The notes: generated from the sequence alone by a model not told the origin. DNA of 64,000 nt from Marinomonas lutimaris (GCF_019426345.1 NZ_JAHLLW010000010.1:1-64000), one strand, 5' to 3'; shown: positions 44,049 through 55,626, counted from the stretch's first letter. Program-made: numbers and translations.

Positions 44049-46622
44049 TTAAAGCGTACGCGCTACTTCGACGGTTTCAAAAACCTCGATCTTATCGCCT
44101 ACTTTGACATCGTTGTAGTTCTTCACGCCGATACCACATTCCATACCGCGACTAACGTCGTTAACGGCATCTTTGAAACGACGAAGAGACTCAAGTTCAC
44201 CTTCGTAAATAACAACATCATCACGCAATACACGAATCTGCTTGTTACGGTAAACCGTACCTTCAATAACCATACAGCCGGCAATCAAACCAAATTTAGG
44301 CGAACGGAACACATCACGTACTTCAGCCGTACCTTTGATGTCTTCACGAAGATCTGGCGACAACATGCCAGACAAGGCAGACTTAACATCATCAATGATG
44401 TTATAGATAACGCTGTAGTAGCGAAGATCGATGCTTTCGCGTTCGATAAACTGCTTAGCAGAGTTGTCAGCACGTACGTTGAAACCGAAGATAACGGCAT
44501 CAGAAGCCAAAGCCAAGGTTGCATCCGTTTCGGTGATACCACCAACGCCACTAGAGACAACATTCACTTTCACTTCGTCAGTGTTCATATCAGTCAATGA
44601 TTTAATCAAAGCTTCTAGAGAACCACGAACATCGGCTTTTAAAACAACATTCAAAGTACGAACTTCGTCTTTGCCCATTTCAGAGAACAAGTTCTCCAAT
44701 TTAGCAGAGTGTTGACGAGCAAAGCGTACTTCACGGTATTTACCCTGACGGAAGTTAGCTACTTCACGCGCTTTACGCTCATCAGCAACAACGATGAACT
44801 CTTCACCAGCTTCTGGCGTTCCGTCAAGACCAAGAATCTCAACAGGAATAGATGGACCAGCAGAATCAATAGCCTTACCAGTTTCATCCAACAAAGCTCG
44901 AACGCGACCCATTTGAAGACCAGCCAACACTATGTCGCCCTTCTTCAAAGTACCGTTTTGCACAAGCAAGGTTGCAACAGAACCACGACCGCGATCAAGG
45001 CGAGCTTCCACAACAACACCTTTAGCTGGTGCGCTAGGAACAGCCGTCAACTCCAATACTTCAGCTTGTAAAAGAAGCGCTTCTAGCAGCTCTTCAATAC
45101 CTTCGCCCGACTTAGCAGATACACCAACGAACTGGATGTCACCACCCCATTCTTCCGGCACAACTTCTTGCGCTACCAATTCGTTTTTAACACGATCGAT
45201 ATCAGCGCCTTCTTTATCTATCTTAGTCATGGCAACAACCATCGGCACGCCAGCAGCACGTGCGTGCTGGATTGCTTCGATTGTTTGCGGCATAACACCA
45301 TCATCAGCAGCACAAACCAGGATAACAATGTCTGTTGCCTTAGCACCACGAGCACGCATAGAAGTAAACGCTGCGTGTCCAGGTGTATCCAAGAAACTGA
45401 TCATGCCATGTGGTGTTTCTACATGGTATGCACCAATGTGCTGGGTAATACCACCAGACTCACCCGCAGCAACGCGAGTGGTACGAATGTAATCAAGTAG
45501 TGATGTTTTACCATGGTCAACGTGACCCATTACCGTAACTACTGGTGCGCGTTTAATTGCTTCACCTTGGTAGTCAATGGCTTCAATCATGTCATTTTCG
45601 ACGGCATTCTCATCGATAAACTTAACCGTGTGACCCATTTCTTCAACAACCAAAGTCGCTGTATCACGATCAATTGTTTGGTTAATAGTCGCCATAGCGC
45701 CCATTTTAAACATGATCTTAATAACTTCAGCGCCTTTCACTGCCATTTTTTCAGCAAGGTCAGCAACAGTAATGCTTTCTGGTAATGCTACTTCGTGAAT
45801 CATTTTAGCTGTAGGCTTTTGGAAACCATGTTCTTGTTTAGATGGCTTCTTATTCTTACGACCCAATTTACCACGACGAGTAAATTCATCTTCGTCATTC
45901 ACATTGACGCGTGAAGTACGTTTGTTATCTGGGTTTACGCGTCCACGAGGTTTGTCTTTATCTTTGTCGTTATCATGTCTAACCGGACCTTTTTTACCTT
46001 TAGGTGCAACAGTAGATTTTTTACTATCCATTGCTGGTTGAGACACTTTTTTCGCCGCTTTAGGCTGCTTCGGTGATTCCACGGGTTCTGCCGCTCCTGT
46101 ATCGGAAACATACTGCTCCGTTTCATTGACCGCGCCAGCATCCGCTACGACGTTTTTCACCGCTGCTTCTTGACGCGCTTTTTCTTCGGCTTCAGCCTTC
46201 GCTTTGGCCGCCTTCTCTTCTTCTAACTTACGCTCTGCTTCAAGACGAGCTTTTTCTTGTGCCAAACGCTCTTGCTCTTCTGCAAGACGCTTCGCTAACT
46301 CTTCTTTCTGTTGAGCTTCTTCATCAGCATCATCACGCTTAACATAAGTACGCTTTTTCTTAACAGCAATATTGACGGCTTTTCCACCATCGCCACGAGA
46401 CAAAGTGCTTGTCGTCTTACGCTGCAAGGTAATACGTTGGCTATTATCGCCTTCTTCGCCATGTTGACGCTTCAAATAATTCAATAGAGCTTGCTTTTCA
46501 ACTTCAGAGACTTCTTGACTTGCACTCGTTTGAGGTAAGCCAGCGTCTTTCATCTGAGCTAGTAGCTTATCGACTGGTGTATTTACCAGCTCGGATAGTA
46601 TCTTTACGGTTTGAACTGTCAT
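44049..46622 (-). CDS. infB: Translation initiation factor IF-2
   Basis: GTPase that brings initiator tRNA to the 30S subunit and promotes 50S joining. It has an N-terminal IF2_N domain (about residues 1-50), then a highly charged Lys/Glu/Ala helical stretch (about 100-160) and a basic linker. A second IF2_N domain lies near residues 275-330. The G domain has GHVDHGKTS (about residue 365), DTPGHAAF and MTKIDKEG, followed by domains II-IV to residue 857. An internal start giving a shorter isoform, known from E. coli, is possible but not obvious here. Confidence 0.97.
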   Translation of the reverse strand: MTVQTVKILSELVNTPVDKLLAQMKDAGLPQTSASQEVSEVEKQALLNYLKRQHGEEGDNSQRITLQRKTTSTLSRGDGGKAVNIAVKKKRTYVKRDDADEEAQQKEELAKRLAEEQERLAQEKARLEAERKLEEEKAAKAKAEAEEKARQEAAVKNVVADAGAVNETEQYVSDTGAAEPVESPKQPKAAKKVSQPAMDSKKSTVAPKGKKGPVRHDNDKDKDKPRGRVNPDNKRTSRVNVNDEDEFTRRGKLGRKNKKPSKQEHGFQKPTAKMIHEVALPESITVADLAEKMAVKGAEVIKIMFKMGAMATINQTIDRDTATLVVEEMGHTVKFIDENAVENDMIEAIDYQGEAIKRAPVVTVMGHVDHGKTSLLDYIRTTRVAAGESGGITQHIGAYHVETPHGMISFLDTPGHAAFTSMRARGAKATDIVILVCAADDGVMPQTIEAIQHARAAGVPMVVAMTKIDKEGADIDRVKNELVAQEVVPEEWGGDIQFVGVSAKSGEGIEELLEALLLQAEVLELTAVPSAPAKGVVVEARLDRGRGSVATLLVQNGTLKKGDIVLAGLQMGRVRALLDETGKAIDSAGPSIPVEILGLDGTPEAGEEFIVVADERKAREVANFRQGKYREVRFARQHSAKLENLFSEMGKDEVRTLNVVLKADVRGSLEALIKSLTDMNTDEVKVNVVSSGVGGITETDATLALASDAVIFGFNVRADNSAKQFIERESIDLRYYSVIYNIIDDVKSALSGMLSPDLREDIKGTAEVRDVFRSPKFGLIAGCMVIEGTVYRNKQIRVLRDDVVIYEGELESLRRFKDAVNDVSRGMECGIGVKNYNDVKVGDKIEVFETVEVARTL

Positions 46623-46648
46623 TAAGTTCCCCCTTATGTACTCAGATT

Positions 46649-48139
46649 TTATTCAGATTCAGTAAACCAAGGTGCGCGAGCAGTCAAAATAAGACGACCT
46701 GCACGCTCTTCAGTCATACCTTCAACGTCAAGCAATTCATCAACCGATTGTTCAGCCAAATCTTCCATAGTGATCACACCCATAGAAGCAAGGACCAAAG
46801 CAAGGTGATTATCCATTCCTTCCATCGCCAATAAGTCGGCAGCAGGTTTGGCATCGTCTAATTGCTCTTCAGCCTGAAGCGCTTGATTCAGCAAGGCTTC
46901 TTTTGCACGTGAACGTAGTTCGTTTACTAAATCTTCATCAAATCCGTCGATGTCTAACATTTCTTCCATTGGGATATAAGCGACTTCTTCTAAAGAAGTA
47001 AATCCCTCATCAACCATCTGGATCGCCAAATCATCATCGATATCTAATCCATTAACAAAGATATCAATCAGCTTTTGCGACTCTTCTTGTTGCTTAGCTT
47101 CTGCATCTTCGCTGGTCATTACATTCAAAGACCAACCAGTCAAAGTGGACGCCAAACGAACATTTTGACCGTTGCGGCCAATCGCTTGCGCTAAATTATC
47201 ACTCTTAACTGCTACATCCATTGAATGCGCATCTTCATCAATAACAATAGAATCTACTTCTGCAGGCGCCATTGCGTTGATCACTAGCTGAGCTGGGTTA
47301 TCATCCCACAATACGATATCGACGCGCTCACCATTCATCTCGTTAGAGACAGCTTGCACGCGCGCACCGCGCATACCAACACAAGCACCGATTGGGTCAA
47401 TACGGCGATCGTTTGTTTTCACAGCAATTTTGGCACGTAGACCAGGATCACGCGCTGCACCACGAATTTCGATAACTTCTTCAGAAATTTCTGGCACTTC
47501 GAGGCGGAACAATTCGATCATGAACGCTGGCGCGTTACGAGAAAGAATCAATTGCGCACCACGGCTATCATCGCGAATTTCAAGCAACAACGCACGAATA
47601 CGGTCATTCATTCTGAAGCTTTCACGAGCGATCAATTGATCTTTTGGTAATGACGCTTCCGCGTTTTCACCAAGATCGATGATCAAGCTATCACGAGTCA
47701 CTTTTTTCACTTGACCATGAACAAGCTTGCCAACTTTTTCTGTATACAACGCCACCATTTTAGCGCGTTCAGCTTCTCGTACTTTTTGCACGATAACTTG
47801 TTTTGCTGTTTGAGCAGCAATACGACCGAACACTTCAGACTCAACTTCTTCTTCATAAATCTCGCCAATAGGCACGCCAAGATTTTGCTCTTCAGAATCA
47901 TCGATTGTTAATTCAAACGCTGGTGCAGAATAATCTTCATCTGCAACAATGTGCCATTGGCGGTAAGTTTTATAATCGCCTGTACGCTGATCAATAGAGA
48001 CACGAATTAATGCGTCTTCTTCAAAACGGCGTTTGGCAGCACTAGCTAAAGCAATTTCAACGGCTTCGAAAATAACTTGTTTCGGAACATCTTTCTCGTT
48101 GGAAACGGCTTCCACTACCAAAAGAATTTCTTTGCTCAT
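46649..48139 (-). CDS. nusA: Transcription termination/antitermination protein NusA
   Basis: RNA polymerase-associated factor controlling pausing, termination and antitermination. N-terminal polymerase-binding domain (about residues 1-125), S1 domain (about 135-200; [20 protein letters not shown]), two KH domains (about 230-345; [20 protein letters not shown] and [13 protein letters not shown]) and two C-terminal acidic repeats (about 365-495). The length of 496 residues matches E. coli. It lies between rimP and infB. Confidence 0.98.
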   Translation of the reverse strand: MSKEILLVVEAVSNEKDVPKQVIFEAVEIALASAAKRRFEEDALIRVSIDQRTGDYKTYRQWHIVADEDYSAPAFELTIDDSEEQNLGVPIGEIYEEEVESEVFGRIAAQTAKQVIVQKVREAERAKMVALYTEKVGKLVHGQVKKVTRDSLIIDLGENAEASLPKDQLIARESFRMNDRIRALLLEIRDDSRGAQLILSRNAPAFMIELFRLEVPEISEEVIEIRGAARDPGLRAKIAVKTNDRRIDPIGACVGMRGARVQAVSNEMNGERVDIVLWDDNPAQLVINAMAPAEVDSIVIDEDAHSMDVAVKSDNLAQAIGRNGQNVRLASTLTGWSLNVMTSEDAEAKQQEESQKLIDIFVNGLDIDDDLAIQMVDEGFTSLEEVAYIPMEEMLDIDGFDEDLVNELRSRAKEALLNQALQAEEQLDDAKPAADLLAMEGMDNHLALVLASMGVITMEDLAEQSVDELLDVEGMTEERAGRLILTARAPWFTESE

Positions 48140-48167
48140 CCTTTTAGCCTCTCTTCAAGGTTAATTT

Positions 48168-48629
48168 TTAAAATTGTGGAACAACATTTGCCTTGTCGAT
48201 CAAATCAATAGGCAATAAGTATTCTTCTTGATCTACGCGAATAACAATATCTTCGCTTTCGATCCCCATTAGTTGCCCTTTAAATTTACGACGGCCATCA
48301 AAAGGCACACGCAAACGCAAAGAAACAATAGAACCGATATAAGCCTGATATTGAGCCAAACTGAATAAAGGCCGATCTAAACCTGGTGACGATACTTCTA
48401 GGTTGTATTCCCCTGTAATTGGGTCTTCAACATCTAGAATAGAACTAACTTGACGGCTAACGCGGGCGCAATCTTCTACATCAATCCCTTTTTCATCATC
48501 CGTTTCAATATAAATACGAAGTACAGAATCCTTACCTAAAGATAAGTATTCCATCCCCCAAAACTCAAACCCTAAACCTTCAACGACTGGTCGAATAAGT
48601 TCTTCTAAAATCGTATATTTTGCTGACAA
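48168..48629 (-). CDS. rimP: Ribosome maturation factor RimP
   Basis: Needed for 30S subunit maturation. Family motifs are [14 protein letters not shown]-like ([14 protein letters not shown]), [23 protein letters not shown] cut here to its core [11 protein letters not shown], and [16 protein letters not shown] place the start at a TTG at 48629, with GGAG seven bases upstream. This gives 153 residues, the family length, and the usual opening (M)[10 protein letters not shown]. The frame is open upstream to a GTG at 48809, but that stretch crosses two terminator-like hairpins and has no family resemblance. Confidence 0.93.
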   Translation of the reverse strand: MSAKYTILEELIRPVVEGLGFEFWGMEYLSLGKDSVLRIYIETDDEKGIDVEDCARVSRQVSSILDVEDPITGEYNLEVSSPGLDRPLFSLAQYQAYIGSIVSLRLRVPFDGRRKFKGQLMGIESEDIVIRVDQEEYLLPIDLIDKANVVPQF

Positions 48630-48668
48630 TCGTTTTCTCCGAAAACCAATTTTGTAAAACGCAGAAAC

Positions 48669-48688
48669 AAAAAACGGGCTCAAGGCCC
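48669..48688 (-). terminator. Second terminator-like hairpin in the rimP leader
   Basis: On the minus strand GGGC, a five-base loop and GCCC are followed by G and six T residues. The stem is only four GC pairs, so termination is probably partial. It is 39 bases before the rimP start. Confidence 0.55.
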
Positions 48689-48722
48689 ATTTCCATTTAT
48701 AAACAGTCACAGTACAGATAAC

Positions 48723-48743
48723 AAAAAACCCCATATAGGGGTT
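48723..48743 (-). terminator. First terminator-like hairpin after tRNA-Leu
   Basis: On the minus strand AACCCC, a five-base loop and GGGGTT are followed by TTTTG (plus arms 48727-48732 and 48738-48743, A-run 48723-48728). It is about 215 bases past the tRNA-Leu 3' end and before rimP-nusA. Confidence 0.75.
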
Positions 48744-48957
48744 CTCAGCACTCTGCTCAAATAAAACTGAGAGAGCATCCTTCATAAAGAAGGTCGTCAA
48801 TCCTGACACTAAATACCAAGAACAAACTGGTGCGGATACCTAAACTAGGAAAACCATGAGAAGAATATCTTTTTAAAAGAACTCAAATCTCGACAAACCA
48901 GATCATTCTGCATCAATATCCCGACATCATACACAGAATACGACATCATTTCAAGAT

Positions 48958-49043
48958 TGGTGCGGATGGGGGGACTCGAACCCCCACGAGCAAAGCTCAC
49001 CACCCCCTCAAGGTGGCGCGTCTACCAATTCCGCCACATCCGC
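48958..49043 (-). tRNA. tRNA-Leu (anticodon GAG)
   Basis: 86-base class II tRNA with encoded CCA (plus TGG at 48958-48960). The acceptor arms GCGGATG/CATCCGC pair (3' arm at 48962-48968). The anticodon loop TTGAGGG in a CCACC/GGTGG stem gives GAG (reads CUC/CUU). The long variable arm TGAGC...GCTCG and the T loop TTCGAGT are present. Its position after secG and before rimP is conserved in gammaproteobacteria. Confidence 0.96.
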
Positions 49044-49093
49044 AAAACACTACACTACTAACAAAAACACTTTTAGAACAATGCAACTAAATA

Positions 49094-49450
49094 TTATTCA
49101 GTTACAGGCAAGTCCGATGATGTTTTTTTCTTCTCACCAAGCTCAGGCAAACCCACTGTTTCATCAACCTGAGGAGCCGAAGGAACAAAATCAAGCGCAC
49201 CTGAAACACTTTTTGCCTGTTCACTGGCAAAATAAGCCAGACCAAAGCTAGTCAAAAAGAAAACTAATGCAAACACTGCAGTCATTTTCCCAAAGAAACT
49301 ACCACCACCTTGGCTACCAAATACAGTTTGGGACGCACCACCACCAAAAGAGGCGCCAGCGTCCGCACCCTTGCCTTGCTGCAACAAAACCAACGCGATA
49401 ATAACTACCGCCGCCAGTACATGCAAAACTAAAATTAGTGCTTCCATCAA
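49094..49450 (-). CDS. secG: Protein translocase subunit SecG
   Basis: Inner-membrane subunit of the SecYEG translocon. Two transmembrane helices at about residues 3-22 and 52-72 flank the conserved cytoplasmic loop VLLQQGKGADAGASFGGGAS and FGSQGGGSFFGKMTA. The polar C-terminal tail extends to residue 118. It starts one base before the tpiA stop region ends (adjacent genes) and lies upstream of tRNA-Leu. Confidence 0.95.
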   Translation of the reverse strand: MMEALILVLHVLAAVVIIALVLLQQGKGADAGASFGGGASQTVFGSQGGGSFFGKMTAVFALVFFLTSFGLAYFASEQAKSVSGALDFVPSAPQVDETVGLPELGEKKKTSSDLPVTE

Positions 49451-50200
49451 TTAACCTGCTGTTTTTACAATCGCGATAAATTCTTTTGCATCAAGAGATG
49501 CACCACCAACAAGAGCACCATCTACATCAGGCATTTGAAACAAAGCCGAGCTGGTTGATGCCTTAACACTTCCACCATACAAAATCTGCACTTTTTGAGA
49601 TACAGATTCTGACGATTTTGCCAAAAAGGCTCTAATAGAACTATGAACTTCTTGAGCCTGCTCCGCACTTGCAGACAAACCAGTTCCTATTGCCCATACC
49701 GGCTCATAAGCAATAACCATCTGCTCAAATGACACAATACCAACAACATCAATCACTGCCTGAAGCTGCTGCTCGCATACTCCAAGCGTCTTGCCTGACT
49801 CTCGCTCAGCCAATGTTTCACCGATACATAACATTGGAGTCAGACCAGAATCTAAAACTGCCTTTACTTTAGAAGCAACAAGCTCATTGGTTTCACCATA
49901 AAGAGAACGCCGCTCTGAATGACCAAGCAATACATACTTAACCCCAAAGTCACCCAACATTGAAGTGGACACTTCACCTGTGTAGGCGCCTTTAACTTCT
50001 TGACTCACATTCTGCGCAGCTAAAACAATACTGCTGTCAGATATTAAATCATTAACTTGTGACAAATAGGGAAAAGATGGAGCAACAACCACTTCAGAGT
50101 TAGAATCTTCCATCTCAAGCAAGCCATTAATCAGCGAAACAATAGACTCTTTAGAGCCATTCATTTTCCAGTTACCAGCCACTATCTTTTGACGAATCAT
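49451..50200 (-). CDS. tpiA: Triosephosphate isomerase
   Basis: Interconverts dihydroxyacetone phosphate and glyceraldehyde 3-phosphate. The TIM barrel of 249 residues has the catalytic lysine in VAGNWKMNGSKE (about residue 12), histidine in LLGHSERRSLYGE (about residue 95), glutamate in AYEPVWAIGTG (about residue 165) and the phosphate loop ILYGGSVKAS. It stands between glmM and secG, as in pseudomonads; enterobacteria have it elsewhere. Confidence 0.98.
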   Translation of the reverse strand: MIRQKIVAGNWKMNGSKESIVSLINGLLEMEDSNSEVVVAPSFPYLSQVNDLISDSSIVLAAQNVSQEVKGAYTGEVSTSMLGDFGVKYVLLGHSERRSLYGETNELVASKVKAVLDSGLTPMLCIGETLAERESGKTLGVCEQQLQAVIDVVGIVSFEQMVIAYEPVWAIGTGLSASAEQAQEVHSSIRAFLAKSSESVSQKVQILYGGSVKASTSSALFQMPDVDGALVGGASLDAKEFIAIVKTAG

Positions 50201-50221
50201 ATTCTAACCCCTAAATTCGAG

Positions 50222-50245
50222 GCGCCCATTCTATGGAATGGGCGC
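50222..50245 (-). other. Intercistronic hairpin between glmM and tpiA
   Basis: Arms GCGCCCATTC (50222-50231) and GAATGGGCGC (50236-50245) pair perfectly with a four-base loop. No T-run follows on the minus strand, so it looks like a processing or stability element rather than a terminator. Confidence 0.55.
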
Positions 50246-50289
50246 TTTGGTTTCAAGTATTTATTGTTATTCAACACATAAAATTCGTT

Positions 50290-51636
50290 TTATGCGTTCG
50301 CTTTTGCAGAAACGACAGAATTAACTTCTTCAACTAAATATTCAACAAGCTCATCGACAGTATCATCATCTCGACCTTCGACCATAACTCTAATCAAAGG
50401 CTCAGTACCAGAGGCCCTAAGCAATACACGCCCCAAGCCATTTAAACGCTCGTTTGCCACCGCGATTGCCTTTTGCAAAGCCGGCTCTTCATTTGGAATA
50501 AAGCGCTTAGCCACACGGATGTTTTTCAATTTTTGCGGAAATTTAACCAAACCAACTAAAAGCTCATCGAGCGCCTTACCCTCTTCAACCATGGCGCGAA
50601 GCACCTGAAGCGCAGCAATGATACCATCACCTGTTGTCGTAATTGAACGACATACGATATGGCCAGATGGCTCACCACCCAACACCCAACCATGCTGCAT
50701 CAACTTTTCATTCACATAACGATCTCCAACCGCAGCGCGACTAAAACCAATACCCGTTTCAGAGAAAGCCAACTCTAAACCAAAGTTACTCATCAGAGTA
50801 CCAACAACACCACCACTAAAGCGCCCAGTACGCATCAAATGATTGGCGATAATATATAGAATATCATCACCATCGCGCACCACACCGTGACGATCGACCA
50901 ATATTAAGCGATCACCATCACCATCCAGAGCAATGCCAAGATCAGCCTCTTCCGCCAAGACGTTTTTGCGCAACAACTCAGGCTTAGTTGCCCCACTAAA
51001 TTCATTAATATTCAAACCGTCAGGATTAACACCAATAGGAACAACTTCCGCACCCAACTCAGAGAATACTCGAGGGGCTACGTGATAAGTAGCACCATCA
51101 GCACAGTCAACAACAATCTTAAGACCACTTAACTGCAAGCCAATAGGAAATGTACCTTTACAATATTCGATATAACGCCCAGCAGCATCATCAATACGCT
51201 TAGCTCTACCTATAAGACTAGACTCAACCACTACCATTGGCTGCTCAAGAAAGTATTCAATGCGCTCCTCTATCTCATCAGAGATTTTGCCACCTTCAGC
51301 AGAAAAGAACTTAATGCCGTTATCCGTATAAGGATTATGAGATGCACTAATAACAATACCCGCACTTGCACGAAATGTACGTGTTAAATAGGCAATTGCA
51401 GGTGTAGGCATAGGGCCAACCAAACGCACATCCGCTCCTGCAGCAACAATGCCAGACTCAAGCGCAGATTCGAACATATAGCCAGAAATACGAGTATCTT
51501 TGCCTATCAGGATTTTTTTATCATTTTCTTTAAAAACTTGGCCAGCCGCCCAACCAAGCTTAAGCATAAACTCTGGCGTAATTGGTGTCGTACCGACTTT
51601 TCCACGAATTCCATCTGTACCAAAATACTTACGCAT
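50290..51636 (-). CDS. glmM: Phosphoglucosamine mutase
   Basis: Converts glucosamine 6-phosphate to glucosamine 1-phosphate for peptidoglycan and LPS precursors. It opens with [13 protein letters not shown]; the phosphoserine is in [19 protein letters not shown] (about residue 101), the metal loop in [13 protein letters not shown], and sugar-binding GGEPSGHIV and [17 protein letters not shown] follow. It has 448 residues. Its ATG overlaps the folP stop by one base (TAATG). Confidence 0.97.
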   Translation of the reverse strand: MRKYFGTDGIRGKVGTTPITPEFMLKLGWAAGQVFKENDKKILIGKDTRISGYMFESALESGIVAAGADVRLVGPMPTPAIAYLTRTFRASAGIVISASHNPYTDNGIKFFSAEGGKISDEIEERIEYFLEQPMVVVESSLIGRAKRIDDAAGRYIEYCKGTFPIGLQLSGLKIVVDCADGATYHVAPRVFSELGAEVVPIGVNPDGLNINEFSGATKPELLRKNVLAEEADLGIALDGDGDRLILVDRHGVVRDGDDILYIIANHLMRTGRFSGGVVGTLMSNFGLELAFSETGIGFSRAAVGDRYVNEKLMQHGWVLGGEPSGHIVCRSITTTGDGIIAALQVLRAMVEEGKALDELLVGLVKFPQKLKNIRVAKRFIPNEEPALQKAIAVANERLNGLGRVLLRASGTEPLIRVMVEGRDDDTVDELVEYLVEEVNSVVSAKANA

Positions 51637-52469
51637 TAAATCTCTCTCTCAATACGAGACATTAACGCCAACATTTCAACATGCGGCCTAACGTCATGAA
51701 CTCTAAAAATACGAGCACCCTTCAAGTAAGCAGAAGCATTTGCTCCCATAGTACCATATAAGCGCTCTTCAACAGGCAAACCTAAAGCCTCTCCTATCAT
51801 AGTCTTTCTCGATAGACCGATAAGAACCTCAAAACCCATACCTTTGAACACTTCAGTGTGCTTCAGCAACAATAAATTATGCGCTAGCGTTTTCCCAAAC
51901 CCAATACCAGGATCCAAAATAAGGCGAGAACGGTGAATCCCCATCAACTCGCACTGAACTACTCTTGACATCAAATAGCTCATCACATCATCAACTACTG
52001 ATACATAATCAGGTCGATCCTGCATCGTTTGTGGCATACCTTTCATGTGCATCAAACAAATGGGCAAATTAGTTTCAGCTGCAGCCAGCAAAGCCCCTTC
52101 GCGCTCAAGCGCCCTAACATCGTTTATCAACCCCATTCCAAGCAGAGCGGCTCCCCGAATAACCTCTGTCGTACTAGTATCTACAGACACAACAATATCG
52201 AAGCGTTTTTTTATTGCTTCAACAATAGGCAATACACGATCCAACTCTTGCTGAATAGAAACAGGCGCCGCACCGGGACGAGTTGACTCTCCGCCAACAT
52301 CAATAATACTAGCACCTTCTTGAATCATCTTTTCAGATTGACGCAAAGCGGCATCTAAGGAGTTAAAAGCACCGCCATCAGAAAACGAATCCGGCGTAAC
52401 ATTTAATATCCCCATTACATGAGGAAGGGACAAGTCTAGCGACTTGTCCCCAAAAGGCATTAACGACAT
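51636..52469 (-). CDS. folP: Dihydropteroate synthase
   Basis: Joins p-aminobenzoate to hydroxymethyl-dihydropterin diphosphate in folate synthesis; the target of sulfonamides. TIM barrel of 277 residues with [62 protein letters not shown] and the C-terminal FRVHDVRPH. It lies between ftsH and glmM, the conserved order. Confidence 0.97.
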   Translation of the reverse strand: MSLMPFGDKSLDLSLPHVMGILNVTPDSFSDGGAFNSLDAALRQSEKMIQEGASIIDVGGESTRPGAAPVSIQQELDRVLPIVEAIKKRFDIVVSVDTSTTEVIRGAALLGMGLINDVRALEREGALLAAAETNLPICLMHMKGMPQTMQDRPDYVSVVDDVMSYLMSRVVQCELMGIHRSRLILDPGIGFGKTLAHNLLLLKHTEVFKGMGFEVLIGLSRKTMIGEALGLPVEERLYGTMGANASAYLKGARIFRVHDVRPHVEMLALMSRIEREI

Positions 52470-52503
52470 GAAAAAACCATATCAAAAAATTAACAGTTCG
52501 AAG

Positions 52504-54495
52504 TTACTCACCTGCAGGCTTAGGCGAGGCCTGACCTGAGTCAGAATCAAGATCACCTGACTCCACCTCACCTTCAGTAGAGCCAACATCAGATGAAGCA
52601 ACAACGCCATCGTTCACTTTATCTGCATCATCACCTTTCGGAGCATTAGCACCAGGATCAGACCAACCCTCAGGAGCAGAAGGCTTCTTACCATCCATAA
52701 TTTCTTTAATTTGCTTAGCATCAATTGTCTCATACTGCATCAAGGCTTCCGCCATCACATCCAGCTTAGGACGATTCTCAACTAATATAGTTGTCGCTTT
52801 TTCATAGCAACGACTAATAATGTCTTGAACTTCAGCATCAATAATCTTGCCAGTTTCAGGTGAAAAATAGTTTGCTTTGCTTCCGGTTGGCCCAGAAATA
52901 TAGCTACCACTATTATCATCTTCTTCATATGCGAATGGACCAAGTTTTTCAGACAAGCCCCATTTAGTCACCATATTACGAGCAATACTCGTTGCACGCT
53001 CAATATCATTTGATGCGCCCGTAGAAACACCATCAAAGCCATGAATCATTTCTTCAGCAATACGACCGCCGTACAAACTACAAACCTGACTTTCAAGACC
53101 GCGCTTACTAATACTGTATTTATCCTCTTCAGGTAAATACATAGTGACACCAAGAGCTCGACCTCGAGGAATAATCGACACTTTGTAAACCGGATCATGC
53201 TCAGGCATCAAGTAACCAATAATAGTATGACCAGCTTCATGGTAAGCAGTATTAAGCTTTTCTTTATCGCTCATCACCATGGTTTTACGTTCAGCACCCA
53301 TGAGGATTTTATCTTTCGCTAACTCAAGTTGTTCCATATTCACTAATCTACGATTAGAGCGAGCCGCAAACAATGCTGCCTCGTTGACCAAGTTAGCTAA
53401 ATCCGCACCAGAGAAACCTGGCGTACCACGGGCAATGTTTTTTGGCTCAACATCATCATCGCAAGGCACTTTGCGCAAATGCACTTTTAGAATCTGTTCA
53501 CGACCACGAATATCTGGCAAACCTACCTGTACTTGACGGTCAAAACGACCAGGACGAAGCAAAGCTGGATCCAATACGTCTGGACGGTTTGTCGCAGCAA
53601 TAACGATAATACCTTCGTTACCTTCAAAACCATCCATTTCAACCAATAACTGGTTCAATGTTTGCTCACGCTCATCGTTGCCACCGCCCATACCGGAACC
53701 ACGGTTACGACCCACGGCATCAATCTCATCAATGAAGATGATGCATGGTGCATGCTTTTTAGCTTGTTCAAACATGTCACGGACACGAGAAGCACCAACA
53801 CCAACAAACATTTCAACGAAGTCAGAACCAGAAATAGTAAAGAACGGCACTTTTGCTTCACCGGCAATCGCCTTAGCAAGCAAAGTTTTACCTGTACCTG
53901 GAGGCCCGCACATCAAGATACCGCGAGGGATTTTACCACCTAGGCGCTGAAATTTACTCGGCTCACGAAGGAAGTCCACCAACTCAGATGTGTCTTCTTT
54001 TGCCTCATCACAACCAGCAACATCTGCAAAAGTTGTTTTAATCTGATCTTCAGGTAAAAGTCGTGCTTTAGACTTACCAAAAGACATTGGACCACCCTTA
54101 CCACCGCCACCGCCTTGCATTTGGCGCATGAAAAACATGAAAATGGCAAGAATAAGAAGAATAGGAAAACTGGCAACTAATAGTTGAGTCCAAATACTTT
54201 GCTGCTCAGGCATACGCCCTTCAACAACAACATTATTACTAAGCAAATCATCCATTATTTTTGGATCAGCTGCCGCAGGACGCACTGTATCAAAAGTGTC
54301 GCCACTAGTTCGGCTGCCGCTAATGGTGTAACCATCAACAACTACTTTAGCTATACGCCCATCTTGGACCTCTTTCACAAACTCAGAATAAGAAATTCGA
54401 TTTGTGTCAGATGTCGTATTAAAGTTATTAAACACAGTTAGTAGTACAGCAGCTATTACCAACCACAACAGTATATTTTTCAGCATATCGTTCAA
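52504..54495 (-). CDS. ftsH: ATP-dependent zinc metalloprotease FtsH
   Basis: Hexameric inner-membrane AAA protease that degrades misfolded membrane proteins and regulators such as LpxC and sigma-32. Two membrane helices lie at about residues 5-24 and 105-125. The AAA domain has Walker [14 protein letters not shown] (about residue 198) and [10 protein letters not shown]. The zinc site is HEAGH (about residue 420). The acidic tail of about 50 residues is rich in Asp, Ser and Gly. Start: a TTG at 54495 has AAGAGG seven bases upstream; a GTG at 54501 and ATG at 54486 are alternatives. Confidence 0.96.
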   Translation of the reverse strand: MNDMLKNILLWLVIAAVLLTVFNNFNTTSDTNRISYSEFVKEVQDGRIAKVVVDGYTISGSRTSGDTFDTVRPAAADPKIMDDLLSNNVVVEGRMPEQQSIWTQLLVASFPILLILAIFMFFMRQMQGGGGGKGGPMSFGKSKARLLPEDQIKTTFADVAGCDEAKEDTSELVDFLREPSKFQRLGGKIPRGILMCGPPGTGKTLLAKAIAGEAKVPFFTISGSDFVEMFVGVGASRVRDMFEQAKKHAPCIIFIDEIDAVGRNRGSGMGGGNDEREQTLNQLLVEMDGFEGNEGIIVIAATNRPDVLDPALLRPGRFDRQVQVGLPDIRGREQILKVHLRKVPCDDDVEPKNIARGTPGFSGADLANLVNEAALFAARSNRRLVNMEQLELAKDKILMGAERKTMVMSDKEKLNTAYHEAGHTIIGYLMPEHDPVYKVSIIPRGRALGVTMYLPEEDKYSISKRGLESQVCSLYGGRIAEEMIHGFDGVSTGASNDIERATSIARNMVTKWGLSEKLGPFAYEEDDNSGSYISGPTGSKANYFSPETGKIIDAEVQDIISRCYEKATTILVENRPKLDVMAEALMQYETIDAKQIKEIMDGKKPSAPEGWSDPGANAPKGDDADKVNDGVVASSDVGSTEGEVESGDLDSDSGQASPKPAGE

Positions 54496-54555
54496 GAGCA
54501 CACCTCTTAACGGTTATTTTAAATGTCTCTGGCAATCATACCAGAACATATCCCA

Positions 54556-55176
54556 TTAACCTTTATATTGTCTTCCTAATAAGTAAACTTCGCGACTTCT
54601 TGCTCGCGATGCATCCGGCTTACGTGTCACCACAGAATCAAATTGAGCCCGCATGGTTTTGAGATATTCTTCAAATCCCTCCCCCTGAAACACTTTTACC
54701 AGAAAATTCCCACCTGGACGTAGCACTTGAGACGCCATATCCAAAGCAAGTTCTACAAGATACATAGCTTGTGGCTGATCAGAAGAACTGTTACCACTCA
54801 TATTGGGGGCCATATCCGAAATTACAAGATCTGCTTTCTTATCTCCAATTTCAGCCAAAATCGCCTCGTACACTTCTTGCTCAGTAAAATCCCCCTGAAC
54901 AAAACTTACACCAGGCAAAGGCGCCATCTCTAAAATATCAGAAGCCACAATAGTCCCGTTATCACCCACCAGCTTTGCCGCCACTTGAGACCAACCACCA
55001 GGAGCAGCACCAAGATCAACAACACGCATCGCAGGTCTAAATAACTTGTCCTTGTCATTAATCTCTATGAGCTTATAACTCGCTCTAGAGCGATAACCAT
55101 CTTGTTGGGATTTTTTGACATACGGATCGTCAAAATGTTCCTTCATCCAATTATTACTACTTTTTGATCTTGCCAC
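54556..55176 (-). CDS. rlmE: 23S rRNA (uridine(2552)-2'-O)-methyltransferase
   Basis: Methylates U2552 in the A loop of 23S rRNA at the 50S stage. It has 206 residues with the RrmJ/FtsJ fold: basic N-terminus ([19 protein letters not shown], catalytic lysine), SAM loop [19 protein letters not shown], catalytic DMAPNMSGN and [14 protein letters not shown]. It heads the rlmE-ftsH block and is divergent from yhbY, the usual arrangement. Confidence 0.97.
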   Translation of the reverse strand: MARSKSSNNWMKEHFDDPYVKKSQQDGYRSRASYKLIEINDKDKLFRPAMRVVDLGAAPGGWSQVAAKLVGDNGTIVASDILEMAPLPGVSFVQGDFTEQEVYEAILAEIGDKKADLVISDMAPNMSGNSSSDQPQAMYLVELALDMASQVLRPGGNFLVKVFQGEGFEEYLKTMRAQFDSVVTRKPDASRARSREVYLLGRQYKG

Positions 55177-55275
55177 GTTTTCATCATACCTAAATCAGTC
55201 AATATTCCGCTATAATATCGCTTAACCTCTTAAGCCTCCAATAAAGAGGGTCAACTAATATGAGAAATTTTTACT

Positions 55276-55578
55276 ATGAGTCTTACAAACGCCCAAAAAA
55301 AGCAATATCGCCTAATCGGCCACGCACTTAATCCTGTGGTTATGATTGCGGGCAACGGTTTAACAGAAACCGTTCTCACTGAAATCGATCGTGCTCTTGA
55401 AGATCACGAGCTGATTAAAATACGCATCAGCATTACGGATCGCGAAGTTCGCACCGCACTGATTGAAGAAATTAATAAAATAATGAAGTCTGAAACCGTG
55501 CAAACCATTGGTAAAGTAGCACTTTTCTACCGCGCTGCTTTAAAACCAAACCCAAAATTGTCTAACTTACTTCGTTAA
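55276..55578 (+). CDS. yhbY: Ribosome assembly RNA-binding protein YhbY
   Basis: Small CRS1/YhbY-domain protein binding pre-50S particles. It has 100 residues with a KH-like fold: LTNAQKKQYRLIGHALNPVV, MIAGNGLTETVLTEIDRALE, the HELIKIRI stretch and IGKVALFYRAA. It is divergent from rlmE; this pairing is conserved across gammaproteobacteria. Confidence 0.95.
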   Translation: MSLTNAQKKQYRLIGHALNPVVMIAGNGLTETVLTEIDRALEDHELIKIRISITDREVRTALIEEINKIMKSETVQTIGKVALFYRAALKPNPKLSNLLR

Positions 55579-55584
55579 AAAAAC

Positions 55585-55626
55585 TTAGAGATAGTCTTTT
55601 TTGAGTAAAAAACAGACTATCTCTAA
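55585..55626 (+). terminator. Long hairpin after yhbY
   Basis: TTAGAGATAGTCT (55585-55597) pairs with AGACTATCTCTAA (55614-55626). An inner T-run/A-run can extend the stem around a GAGT loop. It is seven bases past the yhbY stop. There is no T-run after the 3' arm, so the mechanism is uncertain; its 3' end overlaps the start of the next promoter. Confidence 0.6.

Larger units (their letters stand above)
48630..48957 (-). other. Leader region between tRNA-Leu and rimP
   Basis: 328 bases with no supported gene. It holds the two terminator-like hairpins listed separately. In E. coli the stretch upstream of rimP-nusA contains terminators tied to NusA autoregulation; the same is inferred here. 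No tRNA-Met is seen between tRNA-Leu and rimP, unlike the E. coli metY arrangement. Confidence 0.55.

Noticed and set aside
44285-46141. Several open frames opposite or beside infB
   Set aside because: Shadow frames of a strongly coding, conserved gene; no independent start signals.
48630-48809. Sixty-residue N-terminal extension of rimP
   Set aside because: Crosses two terminator-like hairpins, has no family resemblance, while the TTG at 48629 has a ribosome binding site.
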